Shown: one piece after another, positions 63,144-63,933 of the stretch
Layout: the number at the start of each line of letters is the position of its first letter
Numbering within the stretch: the stretch's first letter is position 1
Assembly: GCA_013298845.1 (NCBI GenBank)
Contig: JAAFJN010000030.1
Span: forward strand, 1-63,933
Origin: Chitinophagales bacterium
GTDB taxonomy: Bacteria > Bacteroidota > Bacteroidia > Chitinophagales > Saprospiraceae
Direction of reading: 5' to 3'
DNA: 63,933 nucleotides
Notes under the pieces: generated by a model
Databases searched by the model: none
Told to the model about the DNA's origin: nothing
Seen by the model: only the letters and a program-made list of their open reading frames with translations
Made by a program: the position numbers and the translations under genes

Positions 63144-63167
63144 AATACATGTTAAAATCCTAATCCG

Positions 63168-63933
63168 TTATCCGACTTCCGTTTTTTTCTGCCGCTGCGG
63201 TACCCGCGTAAATAAATACTTCCGCGGGTTATCCACCAACATCCGTTGCATGTACGGGGCCAAGACCTGGCTGAAATGCTCCTGCGCCTGCAACAGGTTG
63301 CCGTTGGGCATTACGACCCAAAAATCGGTGCCGAACAAGGTGCGGGAACGCACAATCGCGTGGCGACCCAGCATTTTTTTCAAACTGTCGTAGGTGTTTT
63401 CTTCGATGATATTAAACGAAAAATCGGCGTAGAGGTAGTCGTACTTGCGCATCATGTCCAATATCGTACCGAGGCGGTTTTGGGCATCGGGATTGGGCCA
63501 GGTTTCCCAAAGAAAATCGCCGCCAAAATGCCCCAAATTGAGTTTTAAACGCGGAAAACGCTCCAAAACGGGTTTCCAATTGGCGGGGTCGTTGAGTTGA
63601 TACGCCACGTGTTCGCGGGCGGTTAAATCATCGCCCGCTACGCCGCGTACCATGCGGCTGGTGTTTCCGTCGCGCACCGATACGGGATTTTCAAAGGTAG
63701 AAATAACGTTGCCGCCGCAGTGGGTCAACACGGGAATACTGAATTTTTCACACACTTCAAAAATGGGGGCCAAACGCTCGTCATTGGGCAAATATCCCAA
63801 CGCCGGATAGACTTTTACCCCAAAAAACGGCGTATCACCCGTGAGCGCGTGCAAAACCAACGCGTACAAGTTGTCTTCTCCGTGCCAGTCGGCGCGGCGC
63901 GGGTCCACGGCGATATAGGGCAATATGGGAAAA
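63168..63933 (-). CDS. Amidohydrolase-family metalloenzyme, 5' end outside the window
   Basis: The frame is open to the right edge (reading FPILPYIAVDPRR inward), so the start and the first metal ligands are missing. About 255 residues are visible of a TIM-barrel amidohydrolase (amidohydro_2-like): VLTHCGGNVISTF, LKLNLGHFGG, YLYADFSFNI and LFGTDFWVVMPN supply later ligand-type histidines and aspartate. The reaction is unknown. The C-terminus (RVPQRQKKTEVG) is followed by the inverted repeat at 63054-63143. Confidence 0.85.
   Translation of the reverse strand, partial: FPILPYIAVDPRRADWHGEDNLYALVLHALTGDTPFFGVKVYPALGYLPNDERLAPIFEVCEKFSIPVLTHCGGNVISTFENPVSVRDGNTSRMVRGVAGDDLTAREHVAYQLNDPANWKPVLERFPRLKLNLGHFGGDFLWETWPNPDAQNRLGTILDMMRKYDYLYADFSFNIIEENTYDSLKKMLGRHAIVRSRTLFGTDFWVVMPNGNLLQAQEHFSQVLAPYMQRMLVDNPRKYLFTRVPQRQKKTEVG

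Larger units (their letters stand above)
62623..63167. repeat. Intergenic stretch with hairpin and repeat modules
   Basis: No gene is seen. After the hairpin at 62697-62727 come reverse-orientation modules: TAGATTCCTGCTGAAGGGCAAA (62892-62913) and GTGGGCCGGGATACTTTAAG (62942-62961), a partial REP near 62991, a C9 run (63011-63019), and a perfect 20-bp inverted pair at 63054-63143. Confidence 0.8.

Overview
The window reads as chromosomal DNA of a Bacteroidota, most likely a Saprospiria-type organism (phylum well supported, class inferred). The signs are promoters of the TAnnTTTG type, few Shine-Dalgarno sequences, T9SS C-terminal sorting domains, an atpB-E-F-H-A-G operon without atpD/atpC, 800-residue MacB/FtsX-like permeases in series, and a BlaI/M56 sensor pair. 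No rRNA or tRNA gene was seen.

Layout. 1-1120: a CRISPR array with 16 identical 36-bp repeats, cut by the left edge, no cas genes in view. 1295-7458: DprE1-like oxidase, LolA-like carrier, two tandem secreted transglutaminase-like proteins, glycyl-tRNA synthetase. 7459-9033: a field of REP-like palindromes around a frameshifted IS200/RAYT-type transposase. 9034-19550: ilvE, a small unknown protein, mltD, the F1Fo ATP synthase operon, an S4 protein and a VOC protein. 19636-25000: T9SS-exported thioredoxin-fold protein, barnase-like RNase, M14 carboxypeptidase, lipoprotein. 25079-32956: three large ABC-type permeases, the deletion scar of a fourth, and a lone paaD. 32957-35607: mosaic repeats, including a ~490-bp direct duplication around an AT-rich lipoprotein gene. 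35608-45647: Crp-type regulators (one truncated), a sterol-desaturase/ferredoxin fusion, SRPBCC protein, TerD, ferredoxin-NADP reductase, enoyl-CoA hydratase, a PlsB/PlsC-like acyltransferase, engB, yebC, a ferritin-like/VIT fusion, and an orphan T9SS sorting domain. 46438-56456: BlaI/M56 pair with a 12-repeat sensor tail, DEAD-box helicase, CBM9/DUF5916 protein, GH-like T9SS protein. 56710-57264: PhnZ-like HD oxygenase. 57570-62622: a three-gene predicted conflict operon. 63168-63933: partial amidohydrolase.

The most interesting system is 57570-62622. An EAD11 plus inactive-STAND protein, a MoxR AAA+ ATPase and a membrane-anchored CoxE/vWA-like protein ending in an FGE-sulfatase (C-type-lectin-like) domain are packed with 21-28 bp gaps. 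The last 35 residues of the FGE domain depart from the family consensus mainly at the asparagine-rich positions that diversity-generating retroelements mutate. It is therefore a candidate DGR-diversified recognition module of a MoxR-vWA conflict system; no reverse transcriptase or template repeat was found in the window.

A second theme is intergenic repeat traffic. One set of palindromic modules recurs in at least seven intergenic regions. A perfect 29-bp inverted pair brackets the broken RAYT transposase, and two copies of one hairpin have their 14-bp loop in opposite orientation.
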